Assembly: GCA_943704425.1 (NCBI GenBank) | Contig: CALSCP010002362.1 | Span: forward strand, 26,546 to 85,052 | Direction of reading: 5' to 3' | From: Ministeria vibrans ATCC 50519 | Taxonomy: Eukaryota; Opisthokonta; Filasterea | Length of the DNA stretch: 58,507 bases | Part shown: piece after piece, positions 42,520 to 52,465 of the stretch | How positions within the stretch are numbered: the stretch's first letter is position 1 | Layout: every line of letters begins with the position of its first letter | Translations under genes and position numbers: made by a program | Notes under the pieces: generated by a model | What the model saw: only the letters and a program-made list of their open reading frames with translations | What the model was told of the DNA's origin: nothing | Database searches by the model: none

Positions 42520-43702
42520 ATGTCTTGTATCGGGTCCTCCGGGACGAGCGCGTCCGCTGCGCAGAGTGCAAGTTCAAGTCTGAAACGGCCGTTTCGCCAA
42601 CAGCGTCGTCCTGCGCCCAGCAGCAACGACAGCGCCCCCGCCGCCGCAGCTGCAGCGCCGGGACACGACGCCGGCGCATCGTCGTCTGCTGCCACGCCTG
42701 TGGTCATTCTCAGCGATAGTGACGACGACGACGACATTCAACACGTCGATGATAGGAGACAGCCTGTGAAAAAGCGAGCTCGAATTGACCTGACGGCCGA
42801 CACGGTAGACTTGACCGAGACCCCCGCACACGGCGGCGGGGGCGGCGGGGGCAACCACGACGACGACGACGACGACGACGACGGAGCCAATATTGAGTAC
42901 GTGGGCGAGGAGTCATCGCCCGTTGTACTCACCAGAATCCAACGGCCTGCTACCCGACGTCGTGCACCCCCTCCTCCTCCACCCGTGCCAGTTCGCCCGC
43001 AGCCGCGAGGTCTTCCACTTCGAATGCACATCAATGACAACGATGACGATGATGATGACGAAGAAGATGAGGGCGAAGACCTGCTTGACGTGATTTTCTC
43101 TGACGACATGGACGACGTTGACAATGGCGGTGGTGGTGGCGGTGGGCTTTTCAACATGTTCTCTCACATGTTCCACCGTCCCATACGCGCCTTGGCTTCG
43201 TTGCCTGGGGCGGTTCCTCCTCCTCTACCTCCACCCGCCCGTCCTGCCACCCGCATGCAAGACATGCGTCGCAGAAGACCCCTGTCGCGCGGTAGAATGA
43301 ATATGCCCGCAAAGAAACCGCCCGCCCCACCGCCTCCCAAGGTATGAAAAGCCCCCTTCTGTTTTTTTTTCTGTTTTTTTATTACTTTTTTTTCTATTAA
43401 CCACTCAATTTTAACGATCTACGACTAAAAACTGACGTGGTTGCCCTTTTTTATTACGTGCTCAGAAACAAGTGGTGGAAGCCAACAAAGAGAAAGGCTT
43501 GAGCAACGAGAAGATTGGCTCGGGCGGCTTCGAATGTGTTGTGTGTCTTGAGCCACCCACGTCGGTCATGGTTACGACATGCGGTCATGTCTTTTGCGAC
43601 GAGTGCATCCGTGGCGCCATCCGCGTCCGCCACGAGTGTCCTCTCTGTCGCACCCGTCTCTCCCTCAAAAATATTCATCCTCTCTACTTGCCTCAGTCCT
43701 AA
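42520..43702 (+). CDS. RING E3 ligase with SUMO-interaction motifs (STUbL-like)
   Basis: Two exons, 42520-43341 and 43466-43702, give 352 residues. The N-terminal region is disordered and contains candidate SUMO-interaction motifs flanked by acids: VVILSDSDDDDD, IDLTADTVDLTE and possibly IEYVGEES. The second exon encodes a C3HC4 RING at the very end (FECVVCLEPPTSVMVTTCGH, then CDECIRGAIRVRHECPLCRT) and closes with NIHPLYLPQS. SIMs followed by a C-terminal RING are the layout of SUMO-targeted ubiquitin ligases (RNF4, Slx8, MIP1 types). Acidic, Gly- and Pro-rich spacers make up the rest. Exact orthology is not claimed. Confidence 0.82.
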
Positions 43703-43814
43703 AAAATAGCTCCTACCTGTAAAATAATTATGGCGCAAGCCTTGTACTTCGCTTCATTGTATCATTTCTTCTCCTTGAGTAAACATTTCACCTCATTTAC
43801 TTCTAATAATTAGT

Positions 43815-44022
<208 letters not shown>

Positions 44023-44117
44023 TTCATGATTGGTCCGAGTGCCACACACCGTGAGCAGTTGTTGAACATAAATATTTATTAAAGGTGTACAGCAGGTGTA
44101 TGTACAATGACGGTGCA

Positions 44118-45720
44118 TCACCGATGCACGTCGCTGAGAAAGGGATGGTGAAGCAGCTCGTGGCAGGTGGGGCGGTCGGAGGGCAGACGCGCAAAGCAGC
44201 AGAGAAGGAAGTCACGCGCGTGCGGGTCGAGAGAGGCGGGCAGAGGTGGCGGCGACTCGGAAGACGCAATCTTGAACATAAGTGCAAAGTGGTTGGGTGA
44301 GCTGTCGGTGTCGCACCAGGGCGGTAGAGCCGTTAGCATCTCCAAGACACAGCAGCCAATGGACCAGACGTCGGCACGGCGTCCGTACGACTCGCCACGA
44401 ATCACTTCGGGTGCAATAAAGGCTGGCGTGCCTCGCGTCTCCACAAACTCATTCGTCATCGTGTGTGCCTTGGCCAGCGTCGCACTCGCCCCAAAATCCG
44501 CCACCTTCAGCGTGCTATCGGTGTCGTCGGTGCCGTCGCCACTCGCCGTCACCAGCAGATTAGCGCCCTTGAGATCGCCGTGGAGCACACGCTCGTCGTG
44601 CAGGTAGGCGACACCGGCGCACAGCTGACGAGTGTACACTCGTGTCTGGTGCAGCGACAGCGGACCGGATCGCGCCAGAATTGCCGAAATTGAGCCGCCG
44701 GCACAGTATTCCAGGAAAATGTTGAGATGATACTGACTGCGCGAGTGACCGAACAGTCGCACAATGTTAGGGTGACGCAGTTCGCTTAGAATCGCAATCT
44801 CAGTGTTGACATTAAGCGCATTGCCAGGACGAATAGGCAGACGTTTGACGGCCGCCATGGCACCTGTCTCACCGTGGACTGCCAGGTGGCACACGGCACA
44901 CGCGCCATTGCCCAACACGTCTGTCAGGTACCACACAGTCGAGTTGCTGGCATCATCTTCATCAAGATCGTCCGCATCGTTGATGCTCACACTGCTCATG
45001 TCGCCGCTGAGCAGACTACTCAGCTCGCTACAGTTGTCCGTTGTGGTGCTCTCAATTAAACTCTCCATTGTGTTGCTCTCCACCCCATCCTCTTGGCCTT
45101 CCTCCTCCTCCTCCCCCACCACTGTCGTATCCAGATCCTCGGCCTGGCCAACATCCTCAAAACCGTCACCGTCATCGTCGTCGTCGTCGTCGTCGTCGGC
45201 GGCAATGCCTTCGTCTGCTGTGCCCACCAGATCAAACGCAGTACGCACAATGGGAGGCATTGGACCGCGGATGGAGACGGCATCGGCGGGAATCGGTGAC
45301 GGAGGCACACCCATCCCTGGCAACTGGGGTGTTGCCAGCCAGCCATCAATACCAAATGCAACATCCACATCGCTACCGACAATGGGGGGAAATGCCGCCG
45401 AGGAGGACGAAGCCGATTGCGACGCCGATGACGATGTCGTCAGACCTCTCGAGACACGTCGCTGCTGCTGCTGCTGTTGTTGTTGTTGTTGCACGGGAGC
45501 TGCATGTGGACTCGTTGCCACTGGTCGAGACTGTCCAACCCACAAGGGCGAGAGGCGTCCTTGACGTGCAGCGGGGGACGTTGAGTGAGGAGGTGTGTCG
45601 CGGCGACTCGTGTGCTCAGGTGACGATGTGTCGAGCAGCTGTTGTAAGACAGACTCTTGAGGCGCAGCCGGTGCCGTTTCGTCGGCCTTCTTATCGTTGT
45701 CTTCTGCCACAGTTGACGTG

Positions 45721-45766
<46 letters not shown>

Positions 45767-47943
45767 AGGTCGACGAGGAGGACGCCGCCTCTTCCCAGTC
45801 GAGCACCTTTGAGGGGTGAGTGGCACGAGCGAGCGCATGGGCCTCCTCGATGAGTTCGTCGCGTCGCACAGCCGATTGTTCGCGCACTGCCGCAACGGCT
45901 CGCACGCGCTCGTGAAGTCGCTGCAAGACACTGGGCGGACCGTCAATTTTCTGGATGTGGTGGAGCACTTGCTCGGCGAGCGTCGGATAGGGCGCGCTAA
46001 TTTCGTAGGCTTTGACGGCAATGGCGATGGCCGTCCTGCGGACCTTTTTCACGTCGGCATGGGAGAAGGCACGCGCAAAGAAATCAAGCATGGTGGGCAA
46101 GAGGGAGGTGTCGTCGCGCGTAAAGGCACGTGGACAGTGCTCGAGTAGCTGAGTGCACAGACACATTCGCCCGAGCCACCAGCGCGACGAGACGCGACGG
46201 TGTGTAGTGGCGGTCGCCGTCTCGAAGATGGCAGCGTGCAGAAGAAAGCCCGTGCCGATTTGTGGACAGGCGGACAGGTCGAGAAGCGCATCCACCGTGA
46301 GATTGGCAATGCGCTGATTCGAGTCGCTACAGCGACCCACCAGTTTGGCTACGAGAGGTCCGGCAGCCGCCTGGACACCCGAGGGAGTAAGCACGTCGGT
46401 GCTGCTCGTGACGGGCTCATCAAGGACAGTGCGGACCCAGTGAAGAAAGAGCGCACGAGAGGCATTAAGAGCGTCCATGTAGACGGGAAAGCAAGGATCG
46501 GCATGCATCTGGGTGAGCATGGTACAGAGCGTGTCGAGAATGATGAACACACTGAGGTTGGACTCGGGCAGTGTGTCGCTCACGACCGTCGAGGGTGCCG
46601 ACGATAATGCGCGCTGGTGAGTGCACAGCGAGTGTGGTGCTACGTGAGTGCGGTGAGAGGGGTGGATCGGGGGCTGCTGTTGATGGCGACTGGCGAGTGA
46701 CGAGACGCCCGAGTCGGCGTCGTCGAGTGTCGTCTCGGTGGAAAGTGATGATGTGCGCGACAGGTCTGCTGTCGGGTCCGACGACGTCTCTTGCCCAAGT
46801 GCAGATCCTGCCGCCACCACCGTTGTGCTTTGCAGCTCGCGACGCGTACGCAGGCCTCCCGTGCGCAAGTGGTACTCAATGGTGCGCAATGCCGCCACAC
46901 GACGGTCCCATTCTTTGGAGCGTAGACACTCGACAAGGCGAAGGCCAAACAGCTCAATCAGCGTCTCATCACGACTACGTACATCCGCCGAAAGACGTCC
47001 AGCAGAGGGCAGCACGGGCGGAGGTGCACCCCAGCGGTCGCGCGCAAGAAACACGGCTGAGGCACTCGCCTGTGCCGCATTGTTGGCCGAGTCGCTAAAG
47101 TCGGCATTTTCATCGTGCCACGGTGTACGGCACATGGGACACACCACTGGCTCGTTCTCTTCGCGACGCATGTTCGCCCAGAACGACATGCATTTCAGGT
47201 GGATCGAGTTGCCGCAACCGTGTTTGCAATAGACAATGGGACCGACAGACTCGGTAAGGCACACGGGACACTCGTCGTCGTCGCCACCACCCGCACCACC
47301 ACCGCCGCCACCAGCAATCAGCATCCCCGACGGAGTAGATGCGGTTGTCGACAGGGCCGTCGCAGTTGACAGCGGCACCTGTGCAGACTGTTCCTTGGCG
47401 CGATACTCATTGACAATCTGCAACTGGTGCAGCTCAACGCGCGTTTGCTCCTTCTTCTGCTGGCGTCGTTTTCGAAACGATCTAAATACAAGACAAGAAA
47501 AAGAAACCAGTGTGTAGATTGTAAAAAAAAAGAGGTTTCTTATATTTAAAATAATATCATTTGCGCTCACCGTGTCAGAGTCTCCACTTCGAAATCTTTC
47601 AGACGACGTTGCAGGGCCAGCTGGTCGCTCCGGTCCACTTTGAGCACGCGCAACATAATAAAGAGCACGTGGACACACAAATTGCGTCCGCACGTGCACG
47701 TTTGCGGCCCCAGGACGACCTGGAGGGGTTGAAACATGTTTCAAAAGACGGAGAAAAAAAAAAAAAAAAAAAAAAAAACACACTCTCACACTTGAAACGC
47801 ACCTTGTACTCTGAATTGGCCTTGTCAGCCACAACAAAGGCATTTGGACCACTGAGGCGCATGAGGTACAGCTTGGCATTGAGCGCCTTGTCAATGGCGA
47901 TGGTCTGGGTCGCCGAAATGGCCGCCGTCTGCGTCGACGCCAT
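44118..47943 (-). CDS. MAP3K1: MAP3K1 (MEKK1)-like kinase with SWIM and RING fingers
   Basis: Three exons, 47943-47803, 47719-47571 and 47481-44118 (1217 residues). Exons 1-2 build a SWIM zinc finger (LYLMRLSGPNAFVVADKANS, then GPQTCTCGRNLCVHVLFIML), continued by the RLKDFEVETL segment typical of MAP3K1. Next is a RING (CPVCLTESVGPIVYCKHGCG ... CMSFWANM ... VVCPMCRTPW), a helical ARM/TOG-like region, long Ser/Thr/Gln/Asp low-complexity stretches, and a C-terminal STE11-type kinase domain (LGNGACAVCHLAV, AAVKRL, HGDLKGANLLV, ADFGASATL, GTPAFIAPEVI, DVWSIGCCVLEML). SWIM-RING-kinase is the diagnostic MAP3K1 order: a MAP kinase kinase kinase that can also act as E3 ligase. The catalytic loop reads HGD instead of HRD. 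I chose the ATG giving MASTQTAAIS; an upstream start at 48079 is possible. Confidence 0.9.
47754..47778. repeat. poly(A) tract (poly T on sense strand), MAP3K1 intron 1
   Basis: A 25-base A run within the 83-base first intron of the MAP3K1-like gene; on the sense strand it is a T run upstream of the CCTCCAG acceptor. Confidence 0.95.
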
Positions 47944-48122
47944 AGGAGATGCAGCGGCAGAGAGAGCAACGGGAGAGCGCCAGCACAGACACTTGAAGGT
48001 AAGAGAGGCAGGCAGATAATCACTGATCAAAGAAAAAAAGAGTGATTCGCACAGTCGCACTTCTACTCTACTCGTGTTCATATCTCTTTTGAACTTTGAA
48101 CTTTCAAAATTCAAAAATATTC

Positions 48123-49348
48123 ATGCAACTTCATCGGCCGACAACGGTCGATTCGCTGAGCGTTGACCCGCGCGCCAAGTTTGAATCGTTGTTCCAACAA
48201 TGGTTGGGGTTGCCTGAAACTCGAGCGGCGGTCACGGACGATCTTGAGCGACTTTTGGCAGCGAAATGTCTTTCGATTCCTTCGCCGACCCATTCGGCCG
48301 CTCGCGATGCTCCTGCCCCCATATCGCCACGCTCGCCAACGAAGCAATGGTTGTTGGCTAGCCACCGCTCACGAGGAACGTCCGCAGGCGGCACCAGTTC
48401 TCCTACACGGCGTTCTTCACCTCCCCATTTACCAGCGCCTCCCTCGCATCTATCAGTGTCACCCACGTCGACAGGTGCCGCGTCGGATTCCACCACTGCT
48501 CGAACCCTGTCGCCGCCATTACCACTTCCCGCACCAGCGGCAGCAGTAGCACCATTGACGGCCGTGGCGTCGAGGACAGGGGTATCTCAAAACACGGCGC
48601 GTACCTCTGAAAACATCAGCGTCAACGAGACGACGCGCGCTCCCCCAGCAAGCAGCAGCAGTGTCAGCAGAAGCGCGGCGAACGCAAGCAACAGTGAGTC
48701 TATTCCGCGCTTCTACTTCCCTCACGGTGTTGTGACATCGGCAAGGGCCAAGACCAGTGGCGAGTCAGCTCGTCTGCTTCGCGGCGCTCTCAGACTGTTT
48801 CCAACCGCAGGACAAGGTCTGACGGCTTGCGAGTTTATTCGCGTTACGGCCGCGCTCGAGCTCCCACGCTATTGGAATGCCGCTTTGTTTCATCAGTGCA
48901 AAAGTGGCTCGGTAGCAGCGAACGAACGAGATGTCACCGTCACGGCTGCACAGTTGCGTCGCACCTGGAACTCTTTTCAGGAATCTTCGCGCGACGCGGC
49001 AGCACAGCTTTTTTTCCTGCTCACCGCCACCAACAATAGTCGCAAGATGGTTCCGAACGACGCACAACCGCCGAGGGTGACACGGAAGGCACTCGAGGCG
49101 GTCATTGTCGATGTGGTCGAGACTCATCCCGGACTGCGCTTTCTCGACGGTCGTCCCGAGTTCCAAGCACGTTATGTTGAAACTGTTCTTGAGCGCTTCA
49201 TGTACACTGTCAATACGTCGTGGAGTGGTGCTGTGTCGCTTGCGGAGCTCAGACGATCGCGTTTCGTTGAATCGCTCGAGTTTATTGAGTCTGAGCCTGA
49301 CATCAATTCGGTATGAGACCCATTGGAGGTAACTGCAGTTAAAACCTA

Positions 49349-49387
<39 letters not shown>

Positions 49388-50412
49388 GCCAGGAACTGTC
49401 ATTTTTCTCGTACGAGCACTTTTACGTGATCTACTGTAAATTCTGGGAGCTGGATACGAACCACACACTGGTGATTGAGACAAACGATCTGCTGCGACAC
49501 TCAGACAACGCACTCTCAGAGCGCATTGTCGAGCGTATTCTGACGCCTGGAGTCGTCAAGTAAGTGCTTGCATGGTGGTGGGTGTGATAGATAGAGAGAT
49601 AGAGAGAGGATAACGAACACAAAGTGATTGAGAAGCAAAGTGATAGAGAGAAGCGAAATAGATCAAACACACAGCGTCTGTACTGACTGTGCGTTTTGCA
49701 ATGTGTACAGACACAGTCGAGGAGGACGGGAGAAGAGTGCGATGTCGAGCTCACAGATGGGATATCGGGACTTTATTTGGCTGTTGCTGAGCGAAGAGGA
49801 CAAGCGGACGACGCGTGCTATTGAGTACTGGTTCCGCTGTGTGGATGTTGATGGCGACGGCGTGCTCTCGCTTGCTGAAATGGAGTTCTTCTATGACGAA
49901 CAGGCGGACCGACTTGACGCAATGGGTACTACCTACACAACAGCATACATCCATACAATTTAATTATTACTGTCTAAATGCTACCTGTAGGGATTGAGGC
50001 CGCGCCGTTTACGGATTTGGTGTGTCAGCTACTGGACATGATGAAGCCTGTGCAGGCCAATGCCATCCGACTGAGTGACGTGAAGCGACAGCGGCACTTG
50101 GCAGGCTCCTTCTTCAACACACTTATCAACGTGAACAAGTACTTGGATGCAGAGCAGCGCGATCCTCAGGGCCAGACACGCGACGACATTGACCCGGCGA
50201 GCAACGACTATGTGCGAGACCTGACGCGCGACACCGACTGGGTGCGCTATGCGCGTGTCGAGTATGACATTCTGACGGCAGACGAACCTGACGAGCTTAA
50301 TGATGACGAGGAGGAGGATTATCATGATGATGATGATGACGTGGTGGTGATGGAGGGCGGAGGAGGCTCCAGTGACGACGAGAACGACGGCGGTGGCAAG
50401 GCGTGGGCTTGA
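48123..50412 (+). CDS. PPP2R3: PP2A regulatory subunit B'' (PR72/PPP2R3 family)
   Basis: Exons 48123-49310, 49393-49559, 49711-49925 and 49991-50412 give 663 residues. After a disordered Ser/Pro-rich start, the B'' core begins at IPRFYFPHGVVTSARAK and continues through EFQARYVETVLERFMYTVNT, LSFFSYEHFYVIYCKFWELD, MGYRDFIWLLLSEEDKRTTR, an EF-hand loop with canonical ligands (DVDGDGVLSLAE) and the late GSFFNTLINVNKYLDAEQRD segment. The product targets the PP2A A/C core in a calcium-sensitive way. The C-terminal tail is acidic (DDEEEDYHDDDDD). Immediately after the stop, degenerate copies of GGCGTGGGCTTGACTCGGTGAGAA continue to about 50510. It is divergent from the MAP3K1-like gene, with 179 bases between start codons. 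Confidence 0.93.
49351..49385. repeat. poly(T) tract, 35 bases, PPP2R3 intron 1
   Basis: A pure T run ends seven bases before the GCGCCAG acceptor of exon 2; it makes up nearly half of this 82-base intron. Confidence 0.95.
49586..49665. repeat. GATA/GA repeat with CAAAGTGAT motif, PPP2R3 intron 2
   Basis: GATAGATAGAGAGATAGAGAG followed by AACACAAAGTGATTGAGAAGCAAAGTGATAGAGAG. This is the dispersed intronic motif in purine orientation relative to the gene. Confidence 0.85.
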
Positions 50413-50577
50413 CTCGGTGAGAAGGTGCGGGCCTGACTCGATGAGAAGGCGTGGGCTTGATGCGCGCTGGCATTGTGTGGGGTTGACTCGGTGGCAAGGC
50501 GTAGGGTTGGACTCTTTGTATCAATTGTACTATACTAAGGAGTAAGGTTCTTCTTTTTTTCATTTCAAAGTGCCCTG

Positions 50578-51031
50578 CTAGAGGAGGAGGCGGAAAGGGT
50601 AACCGCCCTGCTTCATGCGGAAGACATACATGAGAAGGGAGATGGAGAAGGCCAGGCCAACGGTGTAGAGGGTGACAAGGGAGCTCTGCTGGGCGGCAGA
50701 CGTGATGGTGGGCGCGTGGAAGGCCAGGCCTGTACCGCAGCCGAAGATGAGGAAGTAGATAGCAAAGACAATCTGCGTCTCGACGACATACTGCGACTGC
50801 GTGCCGCCCGCAAAGTACGCTGGTGTGCCGTCTTGATTGGCTCCCACCGCCGGTGGGTTGCGGATCGTGTTCCACATTTGCCCCGAGATAAACACCAGTG
50901 CGAACAACTAAGAATAAGAGTAAGAACAAAATCAGTATACCCCCTCATGCGGACACAGTCGACTCTCTCTCTCTATCACTTTGTTTCTTTCTCCCTCCTC
51001 TCTCTCTCTCTATCACTTTGGTTCTTTCTCC

Positions 51032-51124
<93 letters not shown>

Positions 51125-52252
51125 AAGTCTCTCTCTCTTTTCGTTTTTAATTTCTCTCTCTATCGCTTACCACAGCAGCCATGGCCCAGATGGCGGAGTT
51201 TTGCCAGAAGGCACGCAGAGTAGGAAGGAAGAAATAGGCAAGGACAAGCACGAGTGCCACCAGCGCACCCTTGATGAGCATGCCGACCACGTCCACGGGT
51301 CGCTTCACCGCAATCTTTCGCCCCGTTCGCTGGTGCACAAATTTTGCCACTGCGTCTGCCTCGAGTCCTTGCCTACATGAGAAATGAGAAAAACAACATG
51401 TTTTAGCTATTCGGATGACTCTTGTGGGTGTCGGTTGGATCGCACATTTGCGAGCGGAACGTGTCCGCTGACTTGGGTCGCCCCGTTGCAGGGAAATGTT
51501 GAATCACCGGTACTGTCTGGATGTTCATCTATCCAGAAAGTGAATAGGCGTCAGTCATTTTCACTCACATAACATAAGAATAATTTTTGCTACAAAGAAA
51601 AAAAAACACACAACGTTGAAATTACCTTTTGAAAAATCTCTGATGCTTTTTGATAATCGGCCAAGACAAAGACAAGATCACGACTGAACTCCTCTGATTG
51701 TTTCCAGGACTCGGCCACCAGCTGGAACTCGTCCTTGGCGAATCTTCAAAAAGCAGAAAAAAAGAAGAAGATAAAAAAATGAAATGATGTCGAGTGTGTT
51801 TGGGATGATGGCGAACCGGCAAGGACGACAGCCTTGGCGGGGGTCCAGGGCGGTCAGCATCATGACGACAGAGTAGTTGCGCGGGCCCTGCTCGACGAAT
51901 CGCTCGTAGAAGCCTGTGGAGGCGTCGGGGAGAGGGGGAGAGGAGGAGGAGCGAGCGGGTGAGTGGCGAAGGGGCGATGCGACGCAACGAGTCGCCTTGT
52001 GCTTCTCTCACCGTGGTCTGCTCTGTACATGGCCCTTCCTCCAATGGTGTCGAGGAGCGCAGAGTACTTGGCTTCCATCTGTTCGCCCGACGCCTTCGCC
52101 TTGGCCTTTTTCTATTGTCGCAACGAGAGAGAGAGAGAGAGTAATGTGTAAAACAAAACGGCATGAAAAAAAAGGGAGACACAAACCTTTTTTGCAGCAC
52201 TCGTAGTCAGTGCCAGTGCCGCCACAATGGCGATAATGAGCAAGAGTCGCAT
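50578..52252 (-). CDS. OST3: oligosaccharyltransferase OST3/OST6 subunit (MAGT1/TUSC3 type)
   Basis: Seven exons: 52252-52187, 52111-52012, 51913-51817, 51743-51626, 51528-51446, 51372-51171, 50907-50578 (309 residues, phases consistent). A signal peptide (MRLLLIIAIVAALALTTSA) precedes a lumenal thioredoxin-like domain with PRNYSVVMMLTALDPRQGC and the redox motif CRPC, then four membrane helices including VDVVGMLIKGALVALVLVLA and the conserved ISGQMWNTIRNPP and YVVETQIVFAIYF. The end MKQGGYPFRLLL matches the family C-terminus. It acts in the ER membrane, where its oxidoreductase domain helps glycosylate sites near cysteines. Intron 6 holds a long CT microsatellite in antisense orientation (GA on the sense strand). 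Confidence 0.93.
50966..51122. repeat. CT microsatellite with ATCACTTTG units, OST3 intron 6
   Basis: Two units of TCTCTATCACTTTGTTTCTTTCTCCCTC lead into an uninterrupted (CT)n of about 85 bases. On the sense (minus) strand of the gene this is purine, so it cannot serve as its polypyrimidine tract. Confidence 0.95.
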
Positions 52253-52326
52253 CAGAAATGTCAAAAGAATTGATTATTTTTAACGAGTTGTCACTCATTA
52301 CTTTTAGGTGTCTTCGACTCTTCGAT

Positions 52327-52451
52327 CAACAGTCAATTAATCATTCTAATATTCTTATTAGTATATTTTAGTACAAGGAAAAAGAAAATCAACAATCAAT
52401 TAATCATTCTAATATTCTTATTAGTATATTTTAGTACAAGGAAAAAGAAAA
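52327..52451. repeat. 63-base tandem duplication
   Basis: Two near-identical copies of an AT-rich 63-base unit (CAATTAATCATTCTAATATT ... TACAAGGAAAAAGAAAA) lie between the OST3 start and the Notch-like stop. The duplication is recent, with about one mismatch. Confidence 0.95.
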
Positions 52452-52465
52452 GGTATACATAAAAT

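Noticed and set aside
44803-45724. Long plus-strand frames antisense to the MAP3K1-like gene
   Set aside because: They lie opposite well-conserved kinase coding sequence and low-complexity repeats; their composition follows from the real strand.
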